From Luteolibacter sp. (GTDB lineage: Bacteria > Verrucomicrobiota > Verrucomicrobiia > Verrucomicrobiales > Akkermansiaceae): DNA of 64,000 nucleotides. Below are positions 27,212 to 35,661 of this stretch, in pieces; the stretch's first letter is position 1; each line of letters starts with the position of its first letter. Below the pieces are notes generated by a model, which saw nothing but the letters and a program-made list of their open reading frames with translations, searched no databases and was not told the origin of the DNA. The DNA is taken from the NCBI GenBank assembly GCA_030828305.1, contig JAURCU010000002.1, positions 1-64,000 on the forward strand, in the 5' to 3' direction. A program made the translations under genes and the position numbers.

Positions 27212-28150
27212 TCATGGAACATCAACAAGAGGCGTTAACTCTCTCGAAATCAACCACTCTTCGAGTCGCTTCGGCCAAATCACGGAATCCTTTTTTCCTT
27301 TCAAACCAAAACCGTGACCACCATGTGCATACACATGACATACAACAGCCACTCCCTTCTCGGCGCATGCGGCTGTAAACTCTGTGGAATTGCGCAGTGA
27401 AACCACCTTGTCATCGGCAGCGTGGATCAGAAAACAGGGAGGAGTATCCGCATCCACCTGCTGGTGGGCGGAGACCAGATCCTTCAATTCTTCGGATGCT
27501 GCCTCGCCGAGGAGACGGACCTGCGAACCCTTATGCATCCAGGGTGAGTTCATGCCAATTACCGGATAGACCAAAATCGCGAAGTCCGGGCGACAGGAAT
27601 ACTCCATGTGCCACTGCTCATCCTTGAAGCTCTTCTTGTGTAGGGTTGCAGTCATCGCGGTGAGGTGCCCGCCTGCTGAGGAACCCATCACGCCGACCTT
27701 GTTCGGATCCACTCCCCACTTCTTGGCATGGGCGCGCATGGTGCGAATAGCACAACGGGCATCAAGAAGAGGGAGCGGAAACTGCAACGCGAACGCCGGA
27801 TTGTCACTGACCCGGTATTTCACGATCATGGCCACCAGCCCCCTCTGCACCATCCATTTGGCATAGTCATAACCCTCATGACCCATGGCCAGCGCAGTGT
27901 AGCCGCCACCAGGAAAAATCACCACGCCGGCACCCGTGCGTTTTTCAGGCGGTGGCATCATGATCTTGTAGGCGGGCACCGCGACATTGCGGATACCCCC
28001 GTCTGCATACTCACCGCGTTGCCTGACCTCTTCCTTCACCGCCGCCGACTTGACACCCAGAGGCGCGCCATCCGGAAACAGGGCAATCCAATCGTCGGCA
28101 GCGTGTACCCATGCCACAAGCCCCAGCAGGCATAAAAGAACCTTTCTCAT
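27212..28150 (-). CDS. Secreted alpha/beta-hydrolase (esterase/lipase-like)
   Basis: About 312 residues with an N-terminal signal peptide (hydrophobic to about residue 18, ending VHA). The hydrolase fold shows the oxyanion loop FPGGGY, the nucleophile elbow GSSAGG, an acid in HAADDKVV and the catalytic His in GGHGFG. These features fit the BD-FAE/acetyl-xylan-esterase-like group common in polysaccharide-degrading Bacteroidetes and Verrucomicrobia. The substrate is unknown. ATGs at 28159 and 28150 are both possible starts; the second puts Arg-Lys right before the hydrophobic core. It lies 48 nt downstream of ftsW on the same strand but is functionally unrelated to division. Confidence 0.83.
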   Translation of the reverse strand: MRKVLLCLLGLVAWVHAADDWIALFPDGAPLGVKSAAVKEEVRQRGEYADGGIRNVAVPAYKIMMPPPEKRTGAGVVIFPGGGYTALAMGHEGYDYAKWMVQRGLVAMIVKYRVSDNPAFALQFPLPLLDARCAIRTMRAHAKKWGVDPNKVGVMGSSAGGHLTAMTATLHKKSFKDEQWHMEYSCRPDFAILVYPVIGMNSPWMHKGSQVRLLGEAASEELKDLVSAHQQVDADTPPCFLIHAADDKVVSLRNSTEFTAACAEKGVAVVCHVYAHGGHGFGLKGKKDSVIWPKRLEEWLISRELTPLVDVP

Positions 28151-28198
28151 GCCTATCATCCTGTGGGCTTGTCTGGCTTACAGCAAGAGTGAAGCCGT

Positions 28199-29347
28199 TC
28201 AGAGGCGCACGGCCAGTCTTGTCCGTGGCTCCAGCGGAAACTCACGCACCTGCCTCACGTTGGAGCGGCGGTGGATACCGACCAACAAACCGACCGAAGC
28301 CAGACTCAGCACCAAACTGGTGCCACCATAACTCACGAAGGGAAGCGGCAGACCATCGTTGGGTAGCATGGCCGTTGTCACCCCTATATTCTGGATCGCA
28401 GGCACCACGATCAGGCAGGTCAACCCGAGGGCGAGGCAGCGGTTGAAAACACTGTTGGCCTGCAAGGCGATGCCACAACCGGCTACAGCAATCAGCAGAT
28501 ACAGCAATACGACTAACAAGGTGCAAACCAATCCCAACTCCTCGCCGATGACCGGGAAAATGAAATCAATATGAGCGAATGTCAGGGTGCCGAATTTCTC
28601 AACACCGTTGCCGAGACCAACGCCTGTGGGACCACCATTGCCGAGGGCCAGCAGCGCACGCCATTGCTGCATGCCACGGTCGAGTTGATGGACCGGGTCA
28701 TCAAGATTGAGCCAGGCCTCGATGCGGCCCCAGCGGTTGGCATTGTTGATCAAATACCAAAAGACCGCGCCGCAGGCTGCAATGGCTGTCGGCATCATGT
28801 AAATCAGGCGCGCGCCCATGCAGAAGAAAATTGCCCCGCAGGTGAGGGCAAGGGTGATCGCGGAGCCGACATCGGTTTCCATGGCGATCAGGCCGAGCGG
28901 CACGGCAGCGATCATGCCCGGCACCACGAAACCACGCCAGAAGGTATGGGTTTCGGACTGCCAGCGGGCGAACCAACTTGCCAGCCAGATTACCACTACG
29001 ATCTTTGCCAGCTCGGAAGGCTGAAACTGGTTGATGACAGGCATCCGGATCCAACGCTTGGAACCGAACTGCTCCACCCCGATGCCGGGCACAAAACAAA
29101 GTGCAAGCAAGACACATGCAATACCAAGCATCCATGGAGTGAGCTTGCGAAAACGATCCAACGGCATCATCGCCGCGATGACAGCCAGCACCAAACCCGC
29201 CACCACCATACAGGCCTGACGCGTGAGGAAGTGGTAAGGATCCTCCATTCCACTGACCCAGGCACTGGTGCTCGCCAGCATCACAAGACCCAAGCCGACC
29301 AGCAGGGCGACCGAAGCGCAGAGGATGATGGTGTAATGACGTGCCAT
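28199..29347 (-). CDS. ftsW: Peptidoglycan glycosyltransferase FtsW
   Basis: FtsW is the SEDS glycosyltransferase that polymerises lipid II at the division septum together with the class B PBP FtsI. The 382-residue polytopic protein has about ten transmembrane helices and the SEDS landmarks: GSKRWIRMP, FQPSELAK, the catalytic-Asp region METDVGSA, PHIDFIFPVIGEELG-type loop (here AHIDFIFPVIGEELG) and the C-terminal PFVSYGGTSL. It is the last dcw gene here; the next gene on this strand is an unrelated esterase, so murG, murC, ftsQ, ftsA and ftsZ must be elsewhere. RodA is the alternative assignment, but the cluster context favours FtsW. Confidence 0.92.
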   Translation of the reverse strand: MARHYTIILCASVALLVGLGLVMLASTSAWVSGMEDPYHFLTRQACMVVAGLVLAVIAAMMPLDRFRKLTPWMLGIACVLLALCFVPGIGVEQFGSKRWIRMPVINQFQPSELAKIVVVIWLASWFARWQSETHTFWRGFVVPGMIAAVPLGLIAMETDVGSAITLALTCGAIFFCMGARLIYMMPTAIAACGAVFWYLINNANRWGRIEAWLNLDDPVHQLDRGMQQWRALLALGNGGPTGVGLGNGVEKFGTLTFAHIDFIFPVIGEELGLVCTLLVVLLYLLIAVAGCGIALQANSVFNRCLALGLTCLIVVPAIQNIGVTTAMLPNDGLPLPFVSYGGTSLVLSLASVGLLVGIHRRSNVRQVREFPLEPRTRLAVRL

Positions 29348-29383
29348 GGCGATGGGGTGTATGGGTAGGGCGGTAGCGGCTTA

Positions 29384-30190
29384 TCAGGGAATCTTCAGGG
29401 TCATGCCAAGGCGCAGTTTGCGGGCATCGCTGATCCCGTTGGCCTCCATGAGTTTTTTCTGGTCCACACCGTGACGGGTGGCGATGCGCCAGATGGTGTC
29501 GCCCTTCTGCACCACATACTTTCCATCAGCACTGCCACCCTGAGCAATCTGCACCGCGCGCGGTGCGTTGCGGGTATCAATCGCTTCAACCAGTCCTTGA
29601 TCTCGCACAGGCACGACGGGAGGCGCGTCCTCGTTGACAGTAGACCGTACCATGATTGTCTGAGCCTGGAGCATCGGGCGCGGGGTCTTGATGACCACCC
29701 GCTTCACCGGAATTTTCAGCAGGTAACCCAGACGAATGTTGGCGTTGTCGTTGAGCTGGCGCAAATCGGATTCCGCGATCTGGTGAGCCGCCGCAATCGA
29801 CGCATAGCTATCTCCTTTGGCAACGATGTAGGGTTTCTCATCGGTGGCCAACTGCGAGGAAACCACACCGTGCTCGGCAGTGGCTTGGGGCACCACGGAA
29901 GCGGGCGCCTCAAGCTTTACATCGATCGGTTTGGCGGTGGCCTGCTCTGCAGGGCGATCACTCAGAAAGCGGTGGTGCACAAAGATCATCGCAACAGCGA
30001 GTAGGTGGATCAGCAGGATCACGAGCAGAGCGCGGCCAATACGTGCCGAATTCTCACCGTCCTCAAAATCACGGGAACTGGCCGTGGTGGTGGCACGTTG
30101 CTTGCGGCGGCCTCGGGTAACAGCGCTCAGCTTGCGGAAGACGCCCTTGGACACGGGCTTGCGTTTGGTGGGTAGGGTCTGGGATTTCAT
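29384..30190 (-). CDS. Membrane-anchored protein with two LysM domains, inside the dcw cluster
   Basis: The 268-residue protein has a basic cytoplasmic N terminus (about 1-50), one transmembrane helix (53-71) and a periplasmic part with two LysM domains: PYIVAKGDSYASIAAAHQI...YLLKIP (about 118-160) and KYVVQKGDTIWRIATRHGV...TLKIP (223-267). LysM binds N-acetylglucosamine-containing glycans such as peptidoglycan. A bitopic LysM protein encoded between murD and ftsW suggests a septal wall-binding role, perhaps playing the part of FtsN or a similar late protein. That role is inferred from position only. Spacing is 29 nt to murD and 36 nt to ftsW. Confidence 0.85.
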   Translation of the reverse strand: MKSQTLPTKRKPVSKGVFRKLSAVTRGRRKQRATTTASSRDFEDGENSARIGRALLVILLIHLLAVAMIFVHHRFLSDRPAEQATAKPIDVKLEAPASVVPQATAEHGVVSSQLATDEKPYIVAKGDSYASIAAAHQIAESDLRQLNDNANIRLGYLLKIPVKRVVIKTPRPMLQAQTIMVRSTVNEDAPPVVPVRDQGLVEAIDTRNAPRAVQIAQGGSADGKYVVQKGDTIWRIATRHGVDQKKLMEANGISDARKLRLGMTLKIP

Positions 30191-30219
30191 GGGAGTTTTC
30201 AGCTTGGTTTCTTGGGGGA

Positions 30220-31530
30220 TTATTGAAGTTGCTCAACGAGCTTGCGAAAGTGATCGCCACGCTCTTGGTAACCAGTGAATTGGTCAAAAGAGGAGGTGCC
30301 CGGAGAGAGCAGAACCACACTGCCACGCGCAGCGAGATCGCGTGCCTTGTAAACAGCCTCGTCAAGAGTGACGAGCTGCTCGCAAGGACAATGGCCCTTG
30401 ATGATTTCCGCGATCTGGCCGGCGATTTCACCATAGGTGACCACGGCGAGAACCCTCTCGCGCAGCATTGGCAGAACGCCGGTGTAATCCAGCCCTTTGT
30501 CCTTGCCGCCACAGATAAGGACCACCGGGCGGGTCTGGGAGCGCAACGCGCTGTTCAATGCGTGAAGGTTAGTCGCTTTCGAATCGTTGAGGTATTCCAC
30601 GCCATCCAGGGTCCGGATGAGCTCACAACGATGGAGTGGTGGGGAGTAATTGCGCAGGGCTTGGCTGAGCACTGCCATCGGGATGCCGAGAGCGCGGCAG
30701 GCAGCAAGGGCCGCCATCAGGTTTTCGGCATTGTGGAGACCACGTAGGGCGGTTTCCTCGGTCATCTTCATGACCAACTCTCCCCGGCATCGGATCTCGT
30801 TGCCATCGGAATACCATTCGGCCTCGGAGTCTTCGGTGGAAAAAGTCACGAGGGTCGCACACAAATCGGGAATCGCTTCACCCCAACGCGCCACCACAAC
30901 ATCTCCCTCTCCCACATTCTTGAATATGCGTAGCTTCGCCTTGCGATAGCTATCGACACTCGGGTAGCGGTCCATGTGATCGGGGGCAAAGTTCAGCCAC
31001 ACCGCCACCATCGGATGCAATTGTTCGATGGTCTCGAGTTGGAAAGAACTCAGTTCCAGCGCGATCACTTCGGGCTGAGACTCCGCAAGGGCGACTTCCG
31101 AAAAGGGAAGGCCGTAATTACCGCAGGCCGTGCCACCCAAGCCGGCGTGAGCGAGCATGCAAGACACCAACTCGGTGGTGGTGGTCTTGCCATTGGTGCC
31201 GGTGATACCCACCAGGCGGCCTTTGAAAACACGCGACGCCAACTCGACTTCACCAATCAACTCTTTCGCGCGCGGGCGATAGGCAGCAACGTATGAGCCA
31301 TAAGTATCGATGCCCGGGCTTAGCACGAGAATGTCGGCCTGCATCGACCCGGCAGCAGCCTCATCTGCATCGGGATGAGTTTCGACTTCATCCGGCAAAT
31401 CGGCAAATGCCTGCGGACCTGCCTGATCCCAGAGCGAGACCCTTGCCCCATGCTTGAGGGCAAGCGCCGCGGCGGCCTGGCCGCTGCGGCCTGCACCCAG
31501 AATGGCGATGTGCTTGTCCTTGAATTTCAT
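30220..31530 (-). CDS. murD: UDP-N-acetylmuramoylalanine-D-glutamate ligase
   Basis: MurD adds D-glutamate to UDP-MurNAc-L-Ala in the cytoplasm. The ATG at 31530 gives 436 residues and starts right at the N-terminal Rossmann-like domain (HIAILGAGRSG, UDP binding). The ATP site GTNGKTTTT occupies 111-119, followed by LNFAPDHMDRY and the HNAENLMAA segment typical of Mur ligases; a DSKATN motif lies in the third domain. The longer frame to 31713 lies inside mraY and is rejected. It follows mraY by 22 nt. Confidence 0.95.
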   Translation of the reverse strand: MKFKDKHIAILGAGRSGQAAAALALKHGARVSLWDQAGPQAFADLPDEVETHPDADEAAAGSMQADILVLSPGIDTYGSYVAAYRPRAKELIGEVELASRVFKGRLVGITGTNGKTTTTELVSCMLAHAGLGGTACGNYGLPFSEVALAESQPEVIALELSSFQLETIEQLHPMVAVWLNFAPDHMDRYPSVDSYRKAKLRIFKNVGEGDVVVARWGEAIPDLCATLVTFSTEDSEAEWYSDGNEIRCRGELVMKMTEETALRGLHNAENLMAALAACRALGIPMAVLSQALRNYSPPLHRCELIRTLDGVEYLNDSKATNLHALNSALRSQTRPVVLICGGKDKGLDYTGVLPMLRERVLAVVTYGEIAGQIAEIIKGHCPCEQLVTLDEAVYKARDLAARGSVVLLSPGTSSFDQFTGYQERGDHFRKLVEQLQ

Positions 31531-31552
31531 GAGTTCGTTGCGCAAGTCTGGC

Positions 31553-32761
31553 TTAGGCAATTTTGAGAAGTGCCAACCCGAAAAGGGCGAGCATGATGGA
31601 GAGAATCCAAAAGCGGGTAATGACCTGGCTTTCGTGCCAGCCCAGCAGTTCAAAGTGGTGGTGAATGGGAGACATTTTGAAAATGCGCTTCTTGCGCAGC
31701 TTGAAGCTGCCAACCTGAAGGATGACGGAGGCCGCCTCCATCACGAACACGCCACCGATGATTACGAGCAGCAGTTCCTGCTTGGTGCAGATTGCGGCTG
31801 TGGCCAGGCCACCCCCGATGGCGAGGGATCCGGTGTCACCCATAAAAACTTTGGCCGGATGGCAATTGAACCAGAGAAAGCCGAAGGCGGCACCTGCCAG
31901 CGCCATCAGGAACACGGCGAGTTCACCGATGAGCGGGTTGTGGGGAATCACCAAATACTCCACACCCATGAAGTAATGACCGGCAAGATAAGCCAGCAAA
32001 GCGTAGGCCAGAGAACTGCTGATGGTACAACCCGTGGCCAGGCCGTCCAGGCCATCGGTCAGATTCACCGCGTTGGAGGTGGCGATGATGACAACCATGA
32101 AGAAGGGTATGGCGAAGATACCAAGATCAATGATGGGCTGCTTGAACAAAGGGAAGCAGATCGCACCGACACCTATGGCTTGTTTCTCTCCAAGTTCATT
32201 GAGTCCCAGCACAAAACCCGAATGGGGGCCATCACCCGAAATAGCCGGATGAAAATAGATGAAGCTGCCGGCAATGAGTGCAATGATCAATTGGCCTGCC
32301 AGCTTGGCCCGCGCGCTCAGACCATCGGACTTGCGCTGCTTGACCTTCTTGTAGTCATCGAGCAATCCGACCAGTCCGCAAGCTACCATGGTACAGACAC
32401 AGACGGCCACATGGGGATTGAGCGGTCGGCCACATACCAGCACGCCTATAACCACAGCAGCCAGAATCAACACACCTCCCATGGTGGGGGTTCCAATTTT
32501 TCCACCGTGCAATTCGGCCAGCTTGTGCACTTCGTCAGCCGTGCGAATCGGTTGGCCCACCTTCAGGGAAATCAGCTTGCAGATCACACGCGGCCCGATG
32601 ACCAGCGAGATCACAAAGGCCAACAAGCCAGCCGCGGCAGCACGAAAAGTGATGTATTGAAACAGGTTGAGGAACTTGCAAAAGTGAGCCCAACCGGTAT
32701 CACCCGCCGCTTTCTCGGCCTCGAAAGCCTGATGCCAGAAATCATATATGAGAGGGAGCAT
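31553..32761 (-). CDS. mraY: Phospho-N-acetylmuramoyl-pentapeptide transferase
   Basis: MraY transfers phospho-MurNAc-pentapeptide to undecaprenyl phosphate, forming lipid I in the inner membrane. The 402-residue polytopic protein carries the known conserved loops: GTPTMGG (90-96), DDYKK (135-139), NLTDGLDG (233-240), FMGDTGS and PIHHHFE. The N terminus has about 35 extra residues before the first helix, consistent with forms in this phylum. Gene spacing is 12 nt from murF and 22 nt to murD, in the standard dcw order. Confidence 0.96.
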   Translation of the reverse strand: MLPLIYDFWHQAFEAEKAAGDTGWAHFCKFLNLFQYITFRAAAAGLLAFVISLVIGPRVICKLISLKVGQPIRTADEVHKLAELHGGKIGTPTMGGVLILAAVVIGVLVCGRPLNPHVAVCVCTMVACGLVGLLDDYKKVKQRKSDGLSARAKLAGQLIIALIAGSFIYFHPAISGDGPHSGFVLGLNELGEKQAIGVGAICFPLFKQPIIDLGIFAIPFFMVVIIATSNAVNLTDGLDGLATGCTISSSLAYALLAYLAGHYFMGVEYLVIPHNPLIGELAVFLMALAGAAFGFLWFNCHPAKVFMGDTGSLAIGGGLATAAICTKQELLLVIIGGVFVMEAASVILQVGSFKLRKKRIFKMSPIHHHFELLGWHESQVITRFWILSIMLALFGLALLKIA

Positions 32762-32773
32762 GGTTCGTAAAAA

Positions 32774-34162
32774 TCAGTTTTTTGGAAATACCTGCTTCAT
32801 CAGGGTGTCGACCGCGGCAGCGCGGCTACCCTTGAAGAGCACCACGTCGCCGTCTGATACTTCCTTGGTCAGCCAGGCAGCTGCTTCATCGTTATCCTTG
32901 AAGAAGGGTGCGCTGCCCGCTCCTTCGGCGATGCCTTCGGCGCCGTCTCCGACAGCCAATACCCTCAGCCCGCTCTCAGCTGCAGCTTTACCAATCTTGA
33001 GGTGAGCCTCTGTGGCGTAGCGACCCAGTTCGGCCATGTGACCCATCACCATGAACTTACGGCCACCCGCATCGTGCGGGTAGTCCATCAGGGTCTCGAT
33101 GGCTGCCAACATGGACTCGGGATTGGCATTGTAGCTGTCATCGAACACATGAACGCCACCCGAATGGTAACTGCCTAGACGTCCCCCACTCAGTGCGGAC
33201 TCGCAAAGACCTGCGGCAATCTCATCAATTTGCACACCCAACTTCCAGCCAACCGCAGCGGCGAGCAGCGCATTTGTGACCATGTGACGTCCGGCCACCG
33301 GCAGCACGACTTCCTGGCTGCCGACTCCATCAATGATGAGTTGGAAGATGATACGATCCATCTCGAAGACAGGCTTTTCGGCGCGCACCAGACCCCGACC
33401 GTTGCCCACCGAAATCATCTGCGCCTTGGTGCGTTCGCGGAAGTAGGAGTTGTATTCGCAGATGGCAGGCACAAAGAGAATACCGTCTGCAGGCAAAGCA
33501 CGAGCCAATGACCCCTTCTCCTCGGCAATCATGTCACGGCTGCCGAGATTTTCGATATGCGCACTACCAATGTTGGTGATGATGCCGTAGCGCGGTTTGG
33601 CAATTTCACAGAGAGGTGCGATCTCGCCGGCGTGATTCATGCCCAATTCCCATACTGCAGCGCTATCTTGCTCGGTCGCAGAGAGCACGGAGAGCGGCAC
33701 CCCGATGTGGTTGTTGAGATTGCCTTGGGTGGAGCAGACCCGGAACTTGCGGGCGAGCACGGCCCTGGTGAAATCCTTGGTGCTGGTCTTGCCGTTGGAG
33801 CCGGTGATCGCCACCACTGGCACGGGAGAGCGGGTTGGATCGATCTGATCCAATTGGCGGCGCCACCAGCAGGCAAGCTTCTGCAGCGCGCTGAGAGTTT
33901 TCCTCACCTGAATCACCGCCTTGCCGGCAGGCACTTCCCCTCCCTGCCATTCATGAACCACTGCCACCGAGGCTCCCGCTCCAAGGGCTTCGGCCGCAAA
34001 GCTGTCGCCATCAAAGCGTTCACCGCTCAGGGCAAAAAAGGCGCAGCCTTCAGCCAGCTTGCGCGTGTCGGTGCCAACTCCACCACTCACGCAGGCCTGC
34101 GCATCGCCGATGACTGCGGCGCCGAGAATGCCGGCGAGTTCCTGGGCATTGAGGGTTTTCAT
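32774..34162 (-). CDS. murF: UDP-MurNAc-tripeptide-D-alanyl-D-alanine ligase
   Basis: MurF completes the cytoplasmic pentapeptide by adding D-Ala-D-Ala. The 462 residues show the N-terminal domain with SGGVGTDTRKL and FFALSGERFDG, the ATP site GSNGKTSTKD (121-130), NLNNHIG (148-154), ELGMNHAGEI and the C-terminal DDSYNANPESM characteristic of MurF. The start overlaps the murE stop by four bases (ATGA), so the two are translationally coupled. ddl is not in the cluster. Confidence 0.95.
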   Translation of the reverse strand: MKTLNAQELAGILGAAVIGDAQACVSGGVGTDTRKLAEGCAFFALSGERFDGDSFAAEALGAGASVAVVHEWQGGEVPAGKAVIQVRKTLSALQKLACWWRRQLDQIDPTRSPVPVVAITGSNGKTSTKDFTRAVLARKFRVCSTQGNLNNHIGVPLSVLSATEQDSAAVWELGMNHAGEIAPLCEIAKPRYGIITNIGSAHIENLGSRDMIAEEKGSLARALPADGILFVPAICEYNSYFRERTKAQMISVGNGRGLVRAEKPVFEMDRIIFQLIIDGVGSQEVVLPVAGRHMVTNALLAAAVGWKLGVQIDEIAAGLCESALSGGRLGSYHSGGVHVFDDSYNANPESMLAAIETLMDYPHDAGGRKFMVMGHMAELGRYATEAHLKIGKAAAESGLRVLAVGDGAEGIAEGAGSAPFFKDNDEAAAWLTKEVSDGDVVLFKGSRAAAVDTLMKQVFPKN

Positions 34163-35661
34163 CGGTTCTGGGAAATGTTCTCGGCGCGGTCGCGCAGGGC
34201 CTTGGAGGCTACTTTTCTGTCGTCAAAGTCATTGGTTTCGGTGGCCAGTTGCTGGTAGGTTTCGTGGCCCTTGCCCGCGATCAGGATGATTTCACCCGAG
34301 CGCGCATGCTTGACGGCATAGTCGATGGCCTCGGCTCGGTCAGTGATGCTGACGTGGGCCCTGCCCTTCAGGCCGGACTCAATCTGGCGGATGATGGTCT
34401 CGGGATCTTCCGAACGCGGGTTGTCCGAGGTGATGACCAGGGCATCGCTGTGACGTGCTGCCGCCTGCCCCATGAGCGGTCGCTTGCCGGCGTCACGCTC
34501 GCCACCGCAACCAAACACGGTGATCAGTCGACGCGGATCGAGCTCACGCACAGCCCTGCAGGCATTATCAAGAGCATCCGGCGTGTGGGCGTAATCGACA
34601 AACACCGTTGCACCACCCGCCTGCCCGATGTGCTGCATGCGCCCGGGAACCTGAGGTGCGTCAGTCAGTGCAGCTACCGCCTCGCGTGGCTTGATACCAC
34701 AGGCACTGGCAGCCGTGATGGCGGCCAACACATTGTAGGCATTGAAGCGACCGATGTAGGGCGCGCGCACCAGCCACTGCTTGGAAGCCGTGCTCAATTC
34801 GAACTCCATGCCACGCGGATTTTGGCGCAGATTGTTGGCGCGGAAATCGCAGGATACCCCAAATCCGTAGCGGATGACCTTCATGCCCTTCTTATCGAGT
34901 CGCTCCGCCAGCTTTATGCCATAGGCATCGTCAATGTTGATCACGGCCACCGGCTTCTTGCCCATGGGGTCGTCGGCCAACGCCATGAACCAGGAAGCCT
35001 TGGCCTCGAAGTAGTTTTCCAGATTACCGTGGTAGTCGAGATGGTCCTGGGTCAGATTGCTGAACACGCAGGCATCGAAAGCGGTGGCCGCCACACGTCT
35101 CTGGTGGATACCGTGGGAAGAAACCTCCAGGGCCACACCGCGACAGGCGTTGTCACGCATGCGGGCCAGCAAGCGGCTCAGCTCAATTGCACCGGGCGTG
35201 GTATGGGTGGCGAACTCGCGACTGCGGCCGTCATCGACTACGATGGTTCCCAACAAACCGGCCTGATGCCAAGCCGTCTTCATGATGTGATGGATGAGAA
35301 AAGTGGTGGTAGTTTTACCATTCGTACCAGTCACTCCGACCAGCTTCATGTCGGCGGAGGGATTGCCATGGAAGACGGATCCTATGACGGCTGCCGCAAA
35401 GCGACCGTCCTTCACCTGCACCCAGGCCAGTGAGCCGTCGAGATCAGCGGGTGCAGCTTTCTCGGCAATGATGGCGAGGGCTCCAGACCGGATCGCATCC
35501 TCAATGAAATCGTGACCGTCCCGACTGACTCCGCGAATAGCGATGAAGGCGTCTCCCCGGGTCACTTCACGCGAGGACACCCGCAGACCACCAATTTCAA
35601 GATCGGCAGATCCGGTGAGCAGGGCACCCTTCAGGGGAGCAATCAATTCACGCAGTGTCAT
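34159..35661 (-). CDS. murE: UDP-MurNAc-L-alanyl-D-glutamate-2,6-diaminopimelate ligase
   Basis: MurE adds the third residue of the stem peptide. The 500-residue protein has the UMP-binding N-terminal domain, the ATP site GTNGKTTTT (112-120), and DNPRSEDPETI in the C-terminal domain. The DNPR motif identifies the meso-diaminopimelate-specific form, so the organism should have Gram-negative-type mDAP peptidoglycan. It overlaps ftsI and murF by four bases on each side, indicating tight coupling. Confidence 0.96.
   Translation of the reverse strand: MTLRELIAPLKGALLTGSADLEIGGLRVSSREVTRGDAFIAIRGVSRDGHDFIEDAIRSGALAIIAEKAAPADLDGSLAWVQVKDGRFAAAVIGSVFHGNPSADMKLVGVTGTNGKTTTTFLIHHIMKTAWHQAGLLGTIVVDDGRSREFATHTTPGAIELSRLLARMRDNACRGVALEVSSHGIHQRRVAATAFDACVFSNLTQDHLDYHGNLENYFEAKASWFMALADDPMGKKPVAVINIDDAYGIKLAERLDKKGMKVIRYGFGVSCDFRANNLRQNPRGMEFELSTASKQWLVRAPYIGRFNAYNVLAAITAASACGIKPREAVAALTDAPQVPGRMQHIGQAGGATVFVDYAHTPDALDNACRAVRELDPRRLITVFGCGGERDAGKRPLMGQAAARHSDALVITSDNPRSEDPETIIRQIESGLKGRAHVSITDRAEAIDYAVKHARSGEIILIAGKGHETYQQLATETNDFDDRKVASKALRDRAENISQNR

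Noticed and set aside
31454-32770. 438-codon open frame on the plus strand opposite mraY
   Set aside because: His/Gln/Asn/Glu-rich sequence without motifs, fully antisense to a complete mraY.
34249-35433. 394-codon open frame opposite murE
   Set aside because: Antisense shadow of a complete Mur ligase; no domain features.
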